In this document: one piece after another, positions 14,997 through 26,103 of the stretch | How the letters are laid out: each line of letters opens with the position of its first letter | Position numbering within the stretch: position 1 is the first letter of the stretch | NCBI GenBank assembly: GCA_963971425.1 | Contig: OZ020517.1 | Span: 20,222,462 to 20,286,461 of the forward strand | Direction of reading: 5' to 3' | DNA: 64,000 nt | DNA from: Bryoerythrophyllum caledonicum | Lineage: Eukaryota; Streptophyta; Bryopsida; Pottiales; Pottiaceae | Program-made: the position numbers and the translations under genes | Notes under the pieces: generated by a model | Seen by the model: only the letters and a program-made list of their open reading frames with translations | The model's database searches: none | What the model was told of the DNA's origin: nothing

Positions 14997-17547
14997 ATGG
15001 CGCGCCCAGCGTTTCCTTCACGGTCATGCGAGCCAGAGATGAAGTGGGTCCTGAAAGCTAACATCAACATCGACCCTGCGGTCCTCGCGAAGAACTTGAC
15101 CATCTTGTGCACGGTCGCCTTCTCTGCCACAGTGCTCTACGTCATGTACAGCAGCGGTTCCAAGAGGCCCGGTCAGCTCACGCACGACTCGGAGGACGAG
15201 GAGTCGTGTGATGAGGATCACACTCGGTGCCGCCACTCCACCGACAGGACGAGGTCACCTGAGAAAGTGATGAGCTCCGGAATCCCCCAGCTTGATGTTG
15301 TCCAATCCCCGTCTTCATATTGCCCTCTTGATGCACAGACGCGCACTAATTCCGCCACTGATGAGAAGAGCTCTGGAACTGATGCTGGAATGGATGATGC
15401 ACAGACGCAAACTGTGCCTGAAATGATCAGCGTGGCCACAGAGAGCTTTGATGATAGCATTCAAAGCTTGTTGACACTGGTTGAGCCATCAAGTATGAGT
15501 TCAGCCTCAGAGGGTGATCAGATTGTTCAACCATCGCGAGCCAGTTCGTGTTCACAGACTCTACCAGTGCCAACTACAAGCTCTGGATCAGGTCCCGATA
15601 ATTCGTGTTTGCATTCAGATCCTGGCTGCACGAGAGCCAAGGATGGGTTTCTGAGGCACGCGAACGAAGGTGAGTCAAACTGGGAAGAGATTGATGCAAT
15701 GGGGAAGGATGGGAATCATTTTGAAGGCTATATTGTTGGCATGATTCGGGAAAAGGGTAGCAAGTCTTACAAACAAACGCTACATGGAGGAATTTCGTCA
15801 GAGAGGAGGCAGCAGGGCGATGGTGTCCGGTTCAAGGAAGCATGCACGCAGCTTGAGAATGGGGTGGAAGTGTGTGAAAATATAAGTACTACTGTTGAGA
15901 GGCCTCAGAAGGTAATCCAATCGAACAGGATGGAGATCGTATCGGCGCTTTCAGGTCCGGAGAGTCCCACACCAAGGCAACGTGATTCTTGTACACAAAC
16001 ATCCGAAGTCAAAGCTGAGAAAGCTACCAGTGTGTATGGATCAAGGGAAGCTGCTTGCAGTGGACGGCCTTGGAAGCAATCACATGCCACGACAATGGAC
16101 AATGAGTGCAGGGACAAGCCTGGTGTTATTGATTTTGTTGACTCGTATTCGGCGTCTATGAAGGCGGATGTGAGAAGGCCCTTGACGCGGTTGCCTACGA
16201 ACTTGCCAAAAGCAGCAGAGAATATCGATAGGCGCAGCACATCTGCTGGCAATTTTCCTGAAATTCGATCAAGAGGAGCTTGGACAGGACGGCCCTGCAA
16301 GCAACACGACGAGACTTCCTGTCACTTGAAAGACAGTGGTTTTGGTGTAGAGAAAACTAAATTGCGTTTTGAAGAGAGAATTGGCCGGGAAGTTGTGCAA
16401 TCTGAGCCGATGAAACTGACAGAAAAATCTTCCCTCGCGGCGCTCACAGAGACAGAGCACTGGTCCAAGATGCCCCTTGCTGAGCAGTACGCGTACCTGG
16501 TGTCGCTTGATTCGACCCTCAAGGCAGCTTCTGGTGAGTATTGATCGTGTCTCCAGCAATGAAATTTGTGTCTACATAATAACTGAAACCAACCTGTACC
16601 GACCTCATATCAAATTTCTGGCGCTTGCTTTTGCATTACACGATAATGTCGAAGAGGCAATAAGTGCCGAAGAATGGGACGTCATAAAAAATGTTCGGAG
16701 CATGTGTAGAGCAGCTGAATGGAAAGCTGGCAAAAGGAATGTCACGTACTGGAGGCACAAGGACTCAGACCCAGGACCATCGCAATTGTCAGGGTTACCA
16801 TCGACTGTCTGGAGGCATAAGGATTTAGACGGTCCGGGGCCATCTCTCTGCAAATCACAAGGTGATCCTCATGTTGTCACGGTTATAAACTGAGTCAGAT
16901 CTTTATGCTTCAGAGGTCCAAGCTTCCACGATGAAATCATGTTGACATTGCGGAAGGTCCAACGCTTGAATTCTATTCACAGAAGATACCAGCTCATACA
17001 ACTGTGGGACCTTGAACTGCTTCGCAAGTTCTTACAAGTACTTTCTGATAGTAACACACACAGTGCTGATGTTTTTCAAATTCTGCAACAGGTTCAACAG
17101 AGTGTCCTAACATGGACAGGGCACATCTGCACGTTCAAGGAGACAGTAATTGTACAAACATAGCCAAATCTGGTAGAGGGCCGTTCCGCACAGAAGACGC
17201 TACTTGCGTAGAGCCTGCCCGCGAGGTATAAATGGATACTAATCTATAGTTTCCAGACAAAAACTGATGATATTATAATCTTGTTACCAAACCAGAGTTG
17301 GCAGAAATTACAGGACAAGCAGGTGCATCGAGCACTACTATCCAGTCACGACCACCAGTTGGCTTCACCGGCATTCACAATTGGCGACGGTCCGCTAAGG
17401 TCTGTGCAGAATAGTAGCTTGCATGATGACTTGATCCGCAGAGCCAACATCATTGCCGAGTGTCAAAGAGTGCAATCTGAAGCCGCTAGAGAAACCCGCA
17501 AACTGAAGAAGATGCTGGCGAAAAACTCCAAGCGCCGTTACTTGTAG
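14997..17547 (+). CDS. Uncharacterised protein with N-terminal membrane anchor
   Basis: Family not recognised. The first exon 14997-16533 is a long open frame from an ATG. Inferred further exons 16655-16861, 16916-17091 and 17296-17547 keep the frame at each junction and give about 723 residues. The donor at 17091 (CAG|GTTCAA) is weak, so the 3' structure is provisional. Residues about 35-53 form one hydrophobic segment (LCTVAFSATVLYVMY), followed by a highly acidic and Ser-rich stretch, consistent with a single-pass anchor. The middle is low-complexity, with repeated acidic, Ser/Thr and TQT motifs (DAQTRT, DAQTQT, CTQTS). The C-terminus is basic and helical (ARETRKLKKML). It is long but has no enzymatic motif I can see. 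Confidence 0.6.
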
Positions 17548-18128
17548 GCTCGTAATATTCAAGGGGTGTCTATGATACTCTCAAGTGCGCAGCAGCTTTT
17601 GACGAAGATGATGACCGTTCGTCCATCCGTCATCACCTGTATTATGTATTGCTCAGGCAAGTTTCATCTCATTTGCTACATCAAATGAGGATTGGAATTC
17701 ATATCATATGCACAGTCGACCTTGTAAGGTATCTTCTCAAAACCAATGTGCTTGTGATTTAAATCAGCTCGGATATTACTGCAACAGGGGCCAGATTGGC
17801 GAGATCCCTGCGCTACAGTGGCGAGCAAAAGTGTTCGGACATGAAGCATGTCTCCAATTTCTGTTGACTATAGCGTAGTTGGTGGATTGATGAGAGATTT
17901 TTTGGGCTAGCTTTAGTTAGTACACCATATGACAGCTAATTAACATTGACTCCCTCAAAAAATGCCACTTGGAGAGATTATCCATGCAAAAATCATGAAG
18001 AGGTGTGTACAACTCACTATGCACACAAGTTGTGCACACCACATTTTTTCAATACATGTGCACTTGTGAGGCTTTTTGTTGTGGATTTTTTTTTTGGTAA
18101 AATTTGGAAAGGCCTTAGGTGATTTGCT
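17548..18128. other. 3' flank, nothing recognised
   Basis: Probable 3' UTR of the preceding gene followed by AT-rich spacer. No coding or repeat structure is supported. Confidence 0.3.
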
Positions 18129-19060
18129 ATGGTTTCTAGATGGTTTGAGAATCAACGTAGGGTAGTTCTTGGGATGTATGAGCGATGCAACTCATTTGGC
18201 GAGATTTTAGCAGTTTTGGGCCTTGCTCGAAGCATTTGTTCTGATATATTGCGAAGGTTTTGTGAGAGAGGGAGCCCAAAAGATGAATTTTCACCCGGTA
18301 GATCTAGAATTCTTGATGAACGTGGTGACCATGACATTGTGAGGAGGTTAAATGATCAAAATACTAGTACAGTGGTAGCTATAGGAAGAGTATTACGATC
18401 CAAGGGCATGCAATTGGGTGATGATACAGTGGAATGGAGTCTTCAGAGGCAGGGGTTGAGAGCATGTGTGATGACCAAGAAGCCACTTTTGACAAAGAAA
18501 CATCGAGCACATCAATAACAGTGGGCAAAGAAGTGCAGCAAGTAGATTGGGAGTTCCGGGCTCATGTCATTTTTTTTAGTCCAAAATCAATCTTTTTGGT
18601 TCTGCTAAGCGTCAATGTTGTTGGAGAAAGATTGGAGAACGTCTTTCAGATCAACATGTGCAATTTACAATCAAACATGGGGGAGGAAACATAATGATTT
18701 GGGGTTGTATGAGTTGGAAAGGAGTTGCCGAGTTTTGTTTGAGTGAAGAAAGATGGATAAATATGTATACTACAACATTTTAGAAACATAACTCATGGGC
18801 ACTAAACAAATACAAGGTTTAGAAGATGATTAGGTTATTTTCCAACATGACTATGCACATTATGTTGTAGATCGGTTGCGTGTTCAATTTTTTTTTTTAA
18901 TAGGCACCTTCCAAAATCACCTAACTCAATCCAATAGAACATCTTTGGAATGAAGTAGATTGATGTCAAAGAACGTCTAAGAAGAAACCCACTCACAAAA
19001 GTGACTTCTAGGAGAAGATACAAGAAATTTGGTACTATGTAAGGCTTGATGTTTTTAGGA
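18129..19060 (+). pseudogene. Degenerate Tc1/mariner transposase
   Basis: The 5' part (18129-18518) encodes a paired helix-turn-helix region typical of Tc1 transposases, including GRSRILDERGDHDIVRRL and the downstream KKPLLTKKHR motif. After that, DDE-domain pieces continue in different frames: SKINLFGS, KHGGGNIMIWG (about 18670-18710), and an LNPIEHLWNE-like remnant near 18925-18960. Frameshifts and stops break the protein, so it is inactive. I could not find convincing terminal inverted repeats. It could have supplied transposase for TA-flanked MITEs such as 9748-10114, but that is speculative. Confidence 0.75.
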
Positions 19061-19099
19061 AGTTGATACGCACTATGAGCTCTTGATGTCTACCAAGCA

Positions 19100-19667
19100 A
19101 AAGGTGGCTACACACGGTGGTAGTGTCTGTGAGTGCTTATGAGCTGAATCATTGAGTTGTAAAGGTGTTTTGCAATCTAAAGACTTGTTTTCTACAGTTG
19201 ATATGCAATAAAAACCAATTTGTGCAGAGAGAATCGTACAGGCTTGTTGCAACTATATGTTCTCGTGGTAGTAACAAATCGACACCCATCAACGAAGACC
19301 AGTGAACAGAGTGCAATGATGCGATTCTGTTAATTTCATAAACAAAATCTGTTGACTCACATTCCAAGAACTGATTCATGCTGATGAAAAACCGGTACCA
19401 TTCGTAGTCCCAAAGCGCTGCCAGACCTCGTCCTAATCCTCTATTGGGATGCAAAAAGCTACATAATATTCATCACTGTAAAGAAGGGGAACAGTCCTTC
19501 GCTTACGAGGTATTGTCGCAAAAAAGTGCAGTTTCAAAAAAGCCCCGTGATCCCTATCCGAGTTTGCATCTCAGAAGCTCATGCATATGAACTTAACCTC
19601 GCTTCAACTTGAGACACCACAAAACAGTTTCACAGATCTATGTGGCTGGTTCAAGGATGTCGCCTGC
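19100..19667 (-). other. Probable 3' UTR of the GIF gene
   Basis: No independent gene recognised. Lies directly downstream of the GIF stop on the minus strand. Confidence 0.3.
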
Positions 19668-19965
19668 TCATTCTGAGTGCTTCAAGTAAGAAGCTTCAGC
19701 CTCCTCTCCGGCCACTCCATTTGAGGGCCCTGCCTGCAGACCATCATTCCTCGTGTTCAAGTTGGCTCCATCCCGTGACCCCTCTGACATGCTTTCTGCA
19801 GCAGCTTGGTTCCCATTCCCACCTATGGAGTTGTTCATCATGTGCATCCCCGAGCTTCCCTGCGGGTTGTGATACGCCTGCTGCGGCTGCGGTGATGCGC
19901 TCTGTGACCCCTGCTGTTGGCTTGGTTGCATGTACTGCGGAACTGAGCTTCGTTGATTCATCATC

Positions 19966-20021
<56 letters not shown>

Positions 20022-21297
20022 TTGAATATACTGCTGCGATGGTTGCATTGGCTGCGCTGTTGGAGCCTAAAAAACCCAATCACATCTGTCAAACACTTAT
20101 AGAATACCAACGCCGAGCAAAACCTCGACACAACCTAATACCGTTCTCACTCTAACAGCCCTTTCATACCACCACACCGTGGATCATGCTCCTCGAAAAC
20201 AAAACATCATACTCCAGTAATGTCATTGCGCTCTGTGCATGTGGAACAAAATACCTGTAAACTCCGTAAGGCCCAGATTCTACTAGCCGGATAAAGGTTA
20301 TCAGGAACATGCAGCTTCAACAACACTGGCCCTAAAGTTCACTCGTTCTTCACAATGGTGGCAGACCACACAAACTGTTCACATTCCATACGGTGATCGT
20401 CAAAGTAGAAGGCAATCTATCCCACCTGAGCTGAGTTCTGGCTCACTTGAGGTTGAGCATCAGCGATGGCTGCAAGGTACATCAGATTCTGCTGCAGCTT
20501 CGCTTGATAGCTGCACATATATCAAGCTCTCAACATAAATCCTCAGGCACACGACTGTGGTCAATCACGGACCCTGCGACACAATCAATCAACCAGGAAT
20601 GGCTCCCTTGAACACCCTCACCTCTCAAAGGAATAGCAGGAGGGGAAACCCTAGCCACCAACCAACAGTGCCAAAGAAAAAACAAGCAACTAGCACTACC
20701 CACTGCATCCATGTCAGTCTCCCACAACATGAAAAACATGAGGCAGGTCAGAACGGTACCTGGCGCATTCGTTCAGCTTCCCCAGGTTCTGATTGTCCAG
20801 AATCGCGAGGATCAGCTGCTTGTTCTCGTCCAGGTACTGCACGCACACAACCACATGTAAGACACTGCAAACCTACGGAACCTCTACCTTACAAATACAA
20901 CTGACACACTACACCAGTGATCACCTTCTCGAAATCAATGACAAACCACATCCTCCTTCCACTTTTCCAGTCGATCCTGCTTTAGAATCCATAAACCTCT
21001 CAGAATCCCTAAGATTCAACTCCAAAACCCAAAATCCCCAAAAAACCAGAACTAACGCTCTAACTGCTAAACAAACCCCTCCATCCACCCTACACCTCCG
21101 CAACACTTCCAGTGCTCTCTCTCCCTCTCGTAACTACACAGGCCTTAATCCGCTGGCATTCCCTATCCAGCCACAAATGACCGCATTCACTTCGCACCAA
21201 ACTCACTAGCGCCTTAAAGTAAGAAAGCCAAGAAGCTGACCTTCTGGATGAGCTCCGTGGTGATGGACGTCCCCGCATACGCCGCCATTTGCTGCAT
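19668..21297 (-). CDS. GIF: GRF-interacting factor (SSXT domain coactivator, AN3/GIF family)
   Basis: Transcription coactivator that partners GRF transcription factors and promotes cell proliferation in plant organs. Four minus-strand exons (21241-21297, 20760-20836, 20426-20510, 19668-20066) join in frame to about 205 residues. The SSXT/SNH domain lies at residues about 10-60 with the signature YLDENKQLILAILDNQN, then GKLNECA and LQQNLMYLAAIADAQP. The rest is Gln-rich, with a pure glutamine run encoded by mixed CAG/CAA codons, and then Ser/Gly/Met-rich as usual for GIFs. The length matches the family. All roughly 45 glutamines are CAA or CAG, and the gene stops at TGA. It is a useful control for standard host decoding. 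Confidence 0.95.
19966..20024 (-). repeat. CAG/CAA microsatellite coding polyglutamine in GIF
   Basis: A run of CTG/TTG triplets on the plus strand reads as an uninterrupted glutamine tract within the last GIF exon. Mixed codons at one end and a purer CAG run at the other make it a plausible length-polymorphic site. Confidence 0.85.
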
Positions 21298-21721
21298 GCC
21301 GCCAACTCACAAACAACCAAAATCCTCGAGAATGAATAATAATCTTCACGCACTGCCGCAACCTCGAAGTAAGTCCTCACTTCCTCATCGATGAAACCCT
21401 AGCCTCCAAACAACGCCAAGTCTTCCTCGCACACAAGCGTCTCTCCCCTTGCCGGATTGCAATGCTAAGGGACGCGGAAGGTGCCGTGCGAGGGCTGTGG
21501 CGATGGCGATGGCGACGGCGGAATTTGGAACTGTAAATTTGCGTTACGTGCTTTGCAACGGAGAGCGATTTGTTGAATGACATGCAGTTGAGAAGTGGTA
21601 AGTTGGTAAGTTAGTAAGTTACCATCTCTAGAGTTCTACTTGGAAAGGTGGTCCTGGAAGTTAGAGTAGACGACAAGGAACTTTTTCCTCTATGAGAATG
21701 ATTGAAATTGATTTTAACCCT

Positions 21722-21837
21722 TTAACCCCTAAGGGACCAAACGTCCCCCCGGGGTCATTTTGGATTTTGGGCATGTACTACAATTCGAAAAAAATCCTTT
21801 TTAATTGAATTTTTTTTTCAAGATAGGATCTGATAAG
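21722..21837 (+). mobile_element. Left end of a TTAA-flanked repeat, cut by the gap
   Basis: Starts TTAACCCCTAAGGGACCAAA and continues with CGGGGTCATTTTGGATTTTGGGCA and a TTCGAAAAAAATCCTTTTT stretch. It matches the left end of the complete element at 44741-45673. It runs into the N gap, so the other end is not seen here. Confidence 0.8.
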
Positions 21838-22037
21838 NNNNNNNNNNNNNNNNNNNNNNNNNNNNNNNNNNNNNNNNNNNNNNNNNNNNNNNNNNNNNNN
21901 NNNNNNNNNNNNNNNNNNNNNNNNNNNNNNNNNNNNNNNNNNNNNNNNNNNNNNNNNNNNNNNNNNNNNNNNNNNNNNNNNNNNNNNNNNNNNNNNNNNN
22001 NNNNNNNNNNNNNNNNNNNNNNNNNNNNNNNNNNNNN
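21838..22037. other. Assembly gap of 200 N
   Basis: Exactly 200 unresolved bases, a standard scaffold-join size. The sequence to its left is a TTAA-type repeat and to its right a telomere-like tract, so the join may be repeat-mediated. Linkage of 22-64 kb to 1-21.8 kb rests on the scaffolder. Confidence 0.99.
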
Positions 22038-22200
22038 TCACCAAAATTGCCGCGCCTTGGTGACGGTCTGCCGTGCCCTAACCCTCACCTAAACTCACCA
22101 AAACTCACCAAAACTCCCTAATCCAAACCCTAACCTTCACCAAAACTCACACAAATACCAAACCCTAACCGTCACCCGAAACTCACACAACTCACGCAGT
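22038..22200. repeat. Degenerate telomere-like tract
   Basis: Repeated CCCTAACC, AAACTCACCAAAACTC and AAACCCTAACC units resemble decayed plant telomere repeats. Interstitial, bordering the gap. Confidence 0.55.
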
Positions 22201-23120
22201 TCGCAGAACACCCCACAACATATTCCCTGGCCTACGAGAGGGCATGGTGGAAACCCCAAACCCCAAACTGTCATCAATGTGGAGGGCGGCTATGGCAGGA
22301 GCGGCAGGGTGTCAAGATCCATTTTTCGGCTTGGACATTACTGCTGGTCAGGGTTGACGAGGCGTGGGCTGCTCGGTGAAGGGAAGGACGGGCTGGGGGA
22401 AAAAATGAAGGAGCTGGGCAGGGACGGCCGGGCACATGCGCGGGCGGGAGGAAGATCGGGCTGGGCTGGGCGGGGGGAAACCGGGCTGGGCTGGGCGGGT
22501 CCGAGAAGGAGGGTCGGGCCCGAAGGCAACCACCCTGACAAGGCTGCGGCATGGGCCAACGCTCGTCGGGGTGAATTAGCCAGATCCAATTTCGAGCTTA
22601 CATGATATATTAATCCATTGCAGCTGGAAGTCAACTGTAGAAATCATTTTCAATCCAACATCCCAAGATTCGCTCCGAGAAATCCCTCAGGTTTCAAAGA
22701 TCCAACCTAACATCAGTAGACGGGACCCACTACAGATGACTTTCACACCACTCATATTACAATAGTGCATAAAAGAGCCATATTTTGTTGCGCCGACGTT
22801 AATTAGCAGTCGAAGAGGTCTGGCATTTCAGAGGAATCACAGCTGCATCGATCAAAAAATGCCAAGATGGACTTGTCGAGAGTGTGACGGTATGCATTAC
22901 CTAGGATCAGTGACTCTCCACGCTCCTGATGAATAGTTTCACTAAGACCACAACTATGTATACTATTCAAAGAGGGGATGATTGTAAACGTAGTTGGTAA
23001 ATATGCTCCTCAAGAGTAATAACCTACAGCATTTATATATCAGGTCGTGTGGTTACCGCTGCATATCAATTTCAGTGTCGTGGCTTTGAGTAGGAATCCG
23101 GAGGTGGGGGCGTTCGTGAG
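22201..23120. other. Intergenic DNA with a GC-rich low-complexity block
   Basis: About 22370-22540 is G-rich low-complexity sequence with GGGCTGGGC repeats. Around 22930-23050 there is weak similarity to 58550-58650 (the phrases AGCATTTATA and AAGAGTAA), so part is dispersed repeat. No gene supported. Confidence 0.35.
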
Positions 23121-23784
23121 TCTGTGAGTCTGAGCGGTAGTTACGAAGGTGGGAGAGTCGGCCATTGGTGTGAGTGGCCATCAGTATCTGTGAGCTGTGT
23201 GAGTTGTGGCGGAGAGAGTGAGCCGAGGTTCGGCGTTAGTCTGACTCGGCGCGGCGCTGGTGTGGTGCACCGGAAATTAGTCAAGGACGTGGCTACATCG
23301 GCAGCGGACGTGCGTGGTTGATACGGCGGAGGTGGTGCTGCACTGCGAGGAGACAGCAGCGAGGAGACAGCAGCGCGTCGAGCGTGCTGAGGCCAGAGGC
23401 TGAGCGTGTGAGCGGTGTCGGTGTCCTACCGGCGGAGTGCAAGACTCGAGCGGAGCGCAGCTGCTGGAGCGTCATCGGAGAGGCGTCTTTTTCTACCAAA
23501 ACTGTTGCAGTCTTTGTCGTGACCTAATTTTCAATCTCCGCCGATTGAGTTCTCGAGATCGTCATAGGATTGATGATAGTGCGTAGCTCTAAATTGGCGG
23601 ACTTTGCTGTACTTGTGAGAGAGTTGGAGTTTGCTTTCGCTTTCGGGAATTGGGTGACGTTGTGAGGATTTGTGCTCTCGGGTTGGTGCACAAACCCCAG
23701 AACTGAGGCTGGAGCCCGAGTCGAGATTTTGGAGCCCGAGTCGAGATTTTGGCAAAGAGAGTGAGTGTGTGAAGGAGGAGGGAG

Positions 23785-24714
23785 ATGGCAGGCAGGTTGT
23801 TGCGAAAGGGTGATGGGGAGAGGAAGGGTGCGATGGTGGTGGCGGTGATCTGGGCGGCTGTAGCATATGGCGTGGTGTGGGGTGCGGAGGCAGCGGTGGA
23901 GCCTGCTGCTGGGCCGAGTGGGCACGATGAGCGATGCAGTCGACCCTTGATCGATGTTCTCCAGGGCTTTGCTATCACTCTTCTTGCCGTGGCTGTCTCT
24001 AGGTGGGGTAAATTCAAGCATAATTACGAGGGTTTCTTCTCTATGCTATTTTGTCCCTTAATGGGTATGTGCGTACCCTTCATTGAGCTTGAAGACACTT
24101 TGTACGATGCCGGTTATTGTGTGGTATCGCAGTGGAGATGCAACAACTTTCCAAATGATGGATTATCTCACCAAGGAGTGTTAAGTGGAAGAGATTATTT
24201 GTGTCTCTACTTCCGTGGGAGAAGTCCCGTGTCAGAATTCTTGCCTCTTGTGAAATGGTTCTTTACATTTCCCCCGGCTCTATGCTACTCAAAAATGCAA
24301 GGTTTAATTGTATGACAAGGGATTACATCAATCTGCGAGATGAGTCGGAGGCTATGAAATTTGGGGACCCTAAAATTGGTTACACTCAAAGAAATATTTT
24401 GTATAGGCACATCTGCTTTGGAATTGGCATTGGGAGGGGTGTTGCCACCTTATGATGAACTCAAATTTTTACGTGGTAATTCCAGCTTTGCCATGGCTGC
24501 TATTGCCATACAAGTCATTGGATATATATATGCAGTGTTGTACCGGACGATTACGGGTTTACAAGTGGTGCTGGTTGAGGTGATTGGATTGGTTATCAAT
24601 ATTGTGTTGTTGATAAATGGCAGTTTGTTTTTTGTGAGCAACGCTTGTCATAGGCCTTTGGTGATATACATGGATGAAGAAAAAGAAGAGATGTTGAATA
24701 CATGCCACATTTAA
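23785..24714 (+). pseudogene. Multi-pass membrane protein gene with disrupted reading frame
   Basis: Family not recognised. From the ATG at 23785 the first frame encodes a hydrophobic N-terminus (VVAVIWAAVAYGVVWG), a polar loop with several Cys, and a second hydrophobic helix (LQGFAITLLAVAV). Around 24262-24410 the plausible coding sequence moves to another frame (NARFNCMTRDYINLRDESE), then from about 24410 returns to the first frame with two strong helices (SFAMAAIAIQVIGYIYAVLY and VEVIGLVINIVLLI), ending TAA-terminated at 24714. I see no good intron that explains both shifts. The first shift lies near a C5 run, so sequence error, small introns or genuine decay are all possible. Upstream, 23716-23757 holds two copies of a 21-bp direct repeat. 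Confidence 0.4.
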
Positions 24715-24839
24715 CTAAATCTAGACTTTAGAATGAAATCTAGACTTTGGCACAATATTATGTACAGGTTGCTAGACCCAAAAACACTGTCAATGTTACC
24801 ATTATAGCAAAGTATTGAAAAATATTACAATAAATGAGC

Positions 24840-25270
24840 ACGAAGAAAGACAGTAATAGCCACTGAGTTGTTATCATGGGTCAAAACTGAATGAGAAAAT
24901 GATCAAACGACAGTTACATAGAGGGATCTCCCTATAAATACATACATTGATAGATTTGCCCATCCATGAAACACATTATCAAGTAAGCATAAAAGTAATA
25001 GGCGTTCAAGTAGGGTGCAAAGATAGACAATATTAGCCATTGAATTGTTATCATGGATCACCAATACACAATAAAAAACTTATCAAATGATAGCTTCGTA
25101 GAGGGATCTTCCTATAGATACATTGATAGATCTATCGATCCTTGAAACACATTAACTAGTAAGCATTAAAGTAATAGGTGTTCAAGGGCAATCGAAGAAA
25201 GACAGTAATACTCATTGAAGACTTTATTCATAAATCAAAAGTGAATGAAAAGCTGTGGCAAAACAAAAAT
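24840..25270. repeat. Tandem repeat of about 175 bp, two and a half copies
   Basis: Three successive blocks begin with AAGAAAGACAGTAAT-like sequence (about 24842, 25018, 25196). They share 'TTGTTATCATGG', 'GAGGGATCTTCCTATA', 'GAAACACATTA' and 'AAGTAATAGGTGTTCAAG'. The third copy overlaps the 3' end of the FCP1-like frame. The internal phrase GATCTTCCTAT resembles the dispersed palindrome of the element to the right, so this may be the element's left margin. Confidence 0.7.
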
Positions 25271-25931
25271 GGTAAAACCAACCATGTAATGCAGTTTAGT
25301 TCTACAAAGTTTGCAGTACTCGGTCACTGTGCCATGATTCAAGCAATCTTCGTTTGTACTTTCCATCCATCTGATGTTGACGTAGATAGTTTTTCACCGA
25401 GGCATAAGATCGCAGCGGAAGGATGAACGGAATCTATGCTGAAGTAATATTTGGTATGACATTGGATGCATTGGGCAAGACCATTTCACCACGCCAAGGC
25501 TTCGGAAAGTAGCAAGCCATGTCTCCGTTAAAGACATGCCGCATTGGTTGATCATCAACCATCAACACTTTGTCAGGAAGGCAAGTTTTCTTTGTCTTTT
25601 GGTCTATTGATAGTCTTCGAAGAACCTTGTAACAGTAAGGATAAAATTGTGGCCTTGAGCACTTGTTTCGTCCATAAACAAAGAGAAGTTTCGACCTTAT
25701 GTCATCGGGGAGGAGCACTTGAAGAACCCTCTTTAGCTGTCCGGGGACCATGGACGACCATATACCAACATGGAAGGACCTCAATAGGATTTGGAAGAAC
25801 TCTATGAGACCAGGTCGAACAATAATGTTGTTGTGATCGAAGCGTCGGGGGGTGCAGTTATAGTATTGCTCAAAGCAAAGCAATCCGTTCACAGACAATA
25901 CGATTACTTTTTTTGAATCCTGGCGGACTGG
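25212..25931 (-). CDS. FCP1/NIF-like HAD-fold protein (element gene, second domain)
   Basis: Begins after a good acceptor (TATGTTCGCAG|CC at 25931) and encodes an FCP1-like HAD domain: VIVLSVNGLLCF as the first strand, FHVGIWSSMVP as motif II, then KVLMVDDQPM and CYFPKPWRG. The first strand lacks both catalytic Asp residues of the DxDxT motif (S-V-N), so phosphatase activity is unlikely. The frame meets TAG at 25434-25436 but continues with sensible domain-end sequence (IPFILPLRSYASVKNYLRQH), the helix that normally closes this domain. Further in-frame TAR codons occur at 25302, 25296 and 25224, and TGA at 25212-25214; the true end may be earlier than the TGA. It may be a separate gene or the last exon of the next entry. 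Confidence 0.7.
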
Positions 25932-26103
25932 CTGCGAACATAACAAAAGAGAAGAGTTGGAAGTTAGATGGGAAAATATTCCTATCTAGGCATCACAGAA
26001 AGAGAGGACATGAAGCGTGTTACATGTGGTAGTTGTAAACCATTGACAATGATATATTAAAGCCATATTAACAAATAAACAAATCACCGATAGCAGTGCT
26101 TAG

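Noticed and set aside
17161-17225. Possible in-frame TAG read-through in the 15-17.5 kb gene
   Set aside because: A splice model without it keeps the frame; with uncertain 3' exons this is not usable evidence about the code.
19640-20155. Plus-strand 171-residue ORF rich in Leu and Ala
   Set aside because: Antisense of the GIF last exon; the Ala/Val run is the CAG repeat in another frame.
23524-24021. Minus-strand ORFs of 111-165 residues
   Set aside because: Pro/Ser/His-rich low-complexity frames opposite the 5' region of the membrane-protein gene, with no family resemblance.
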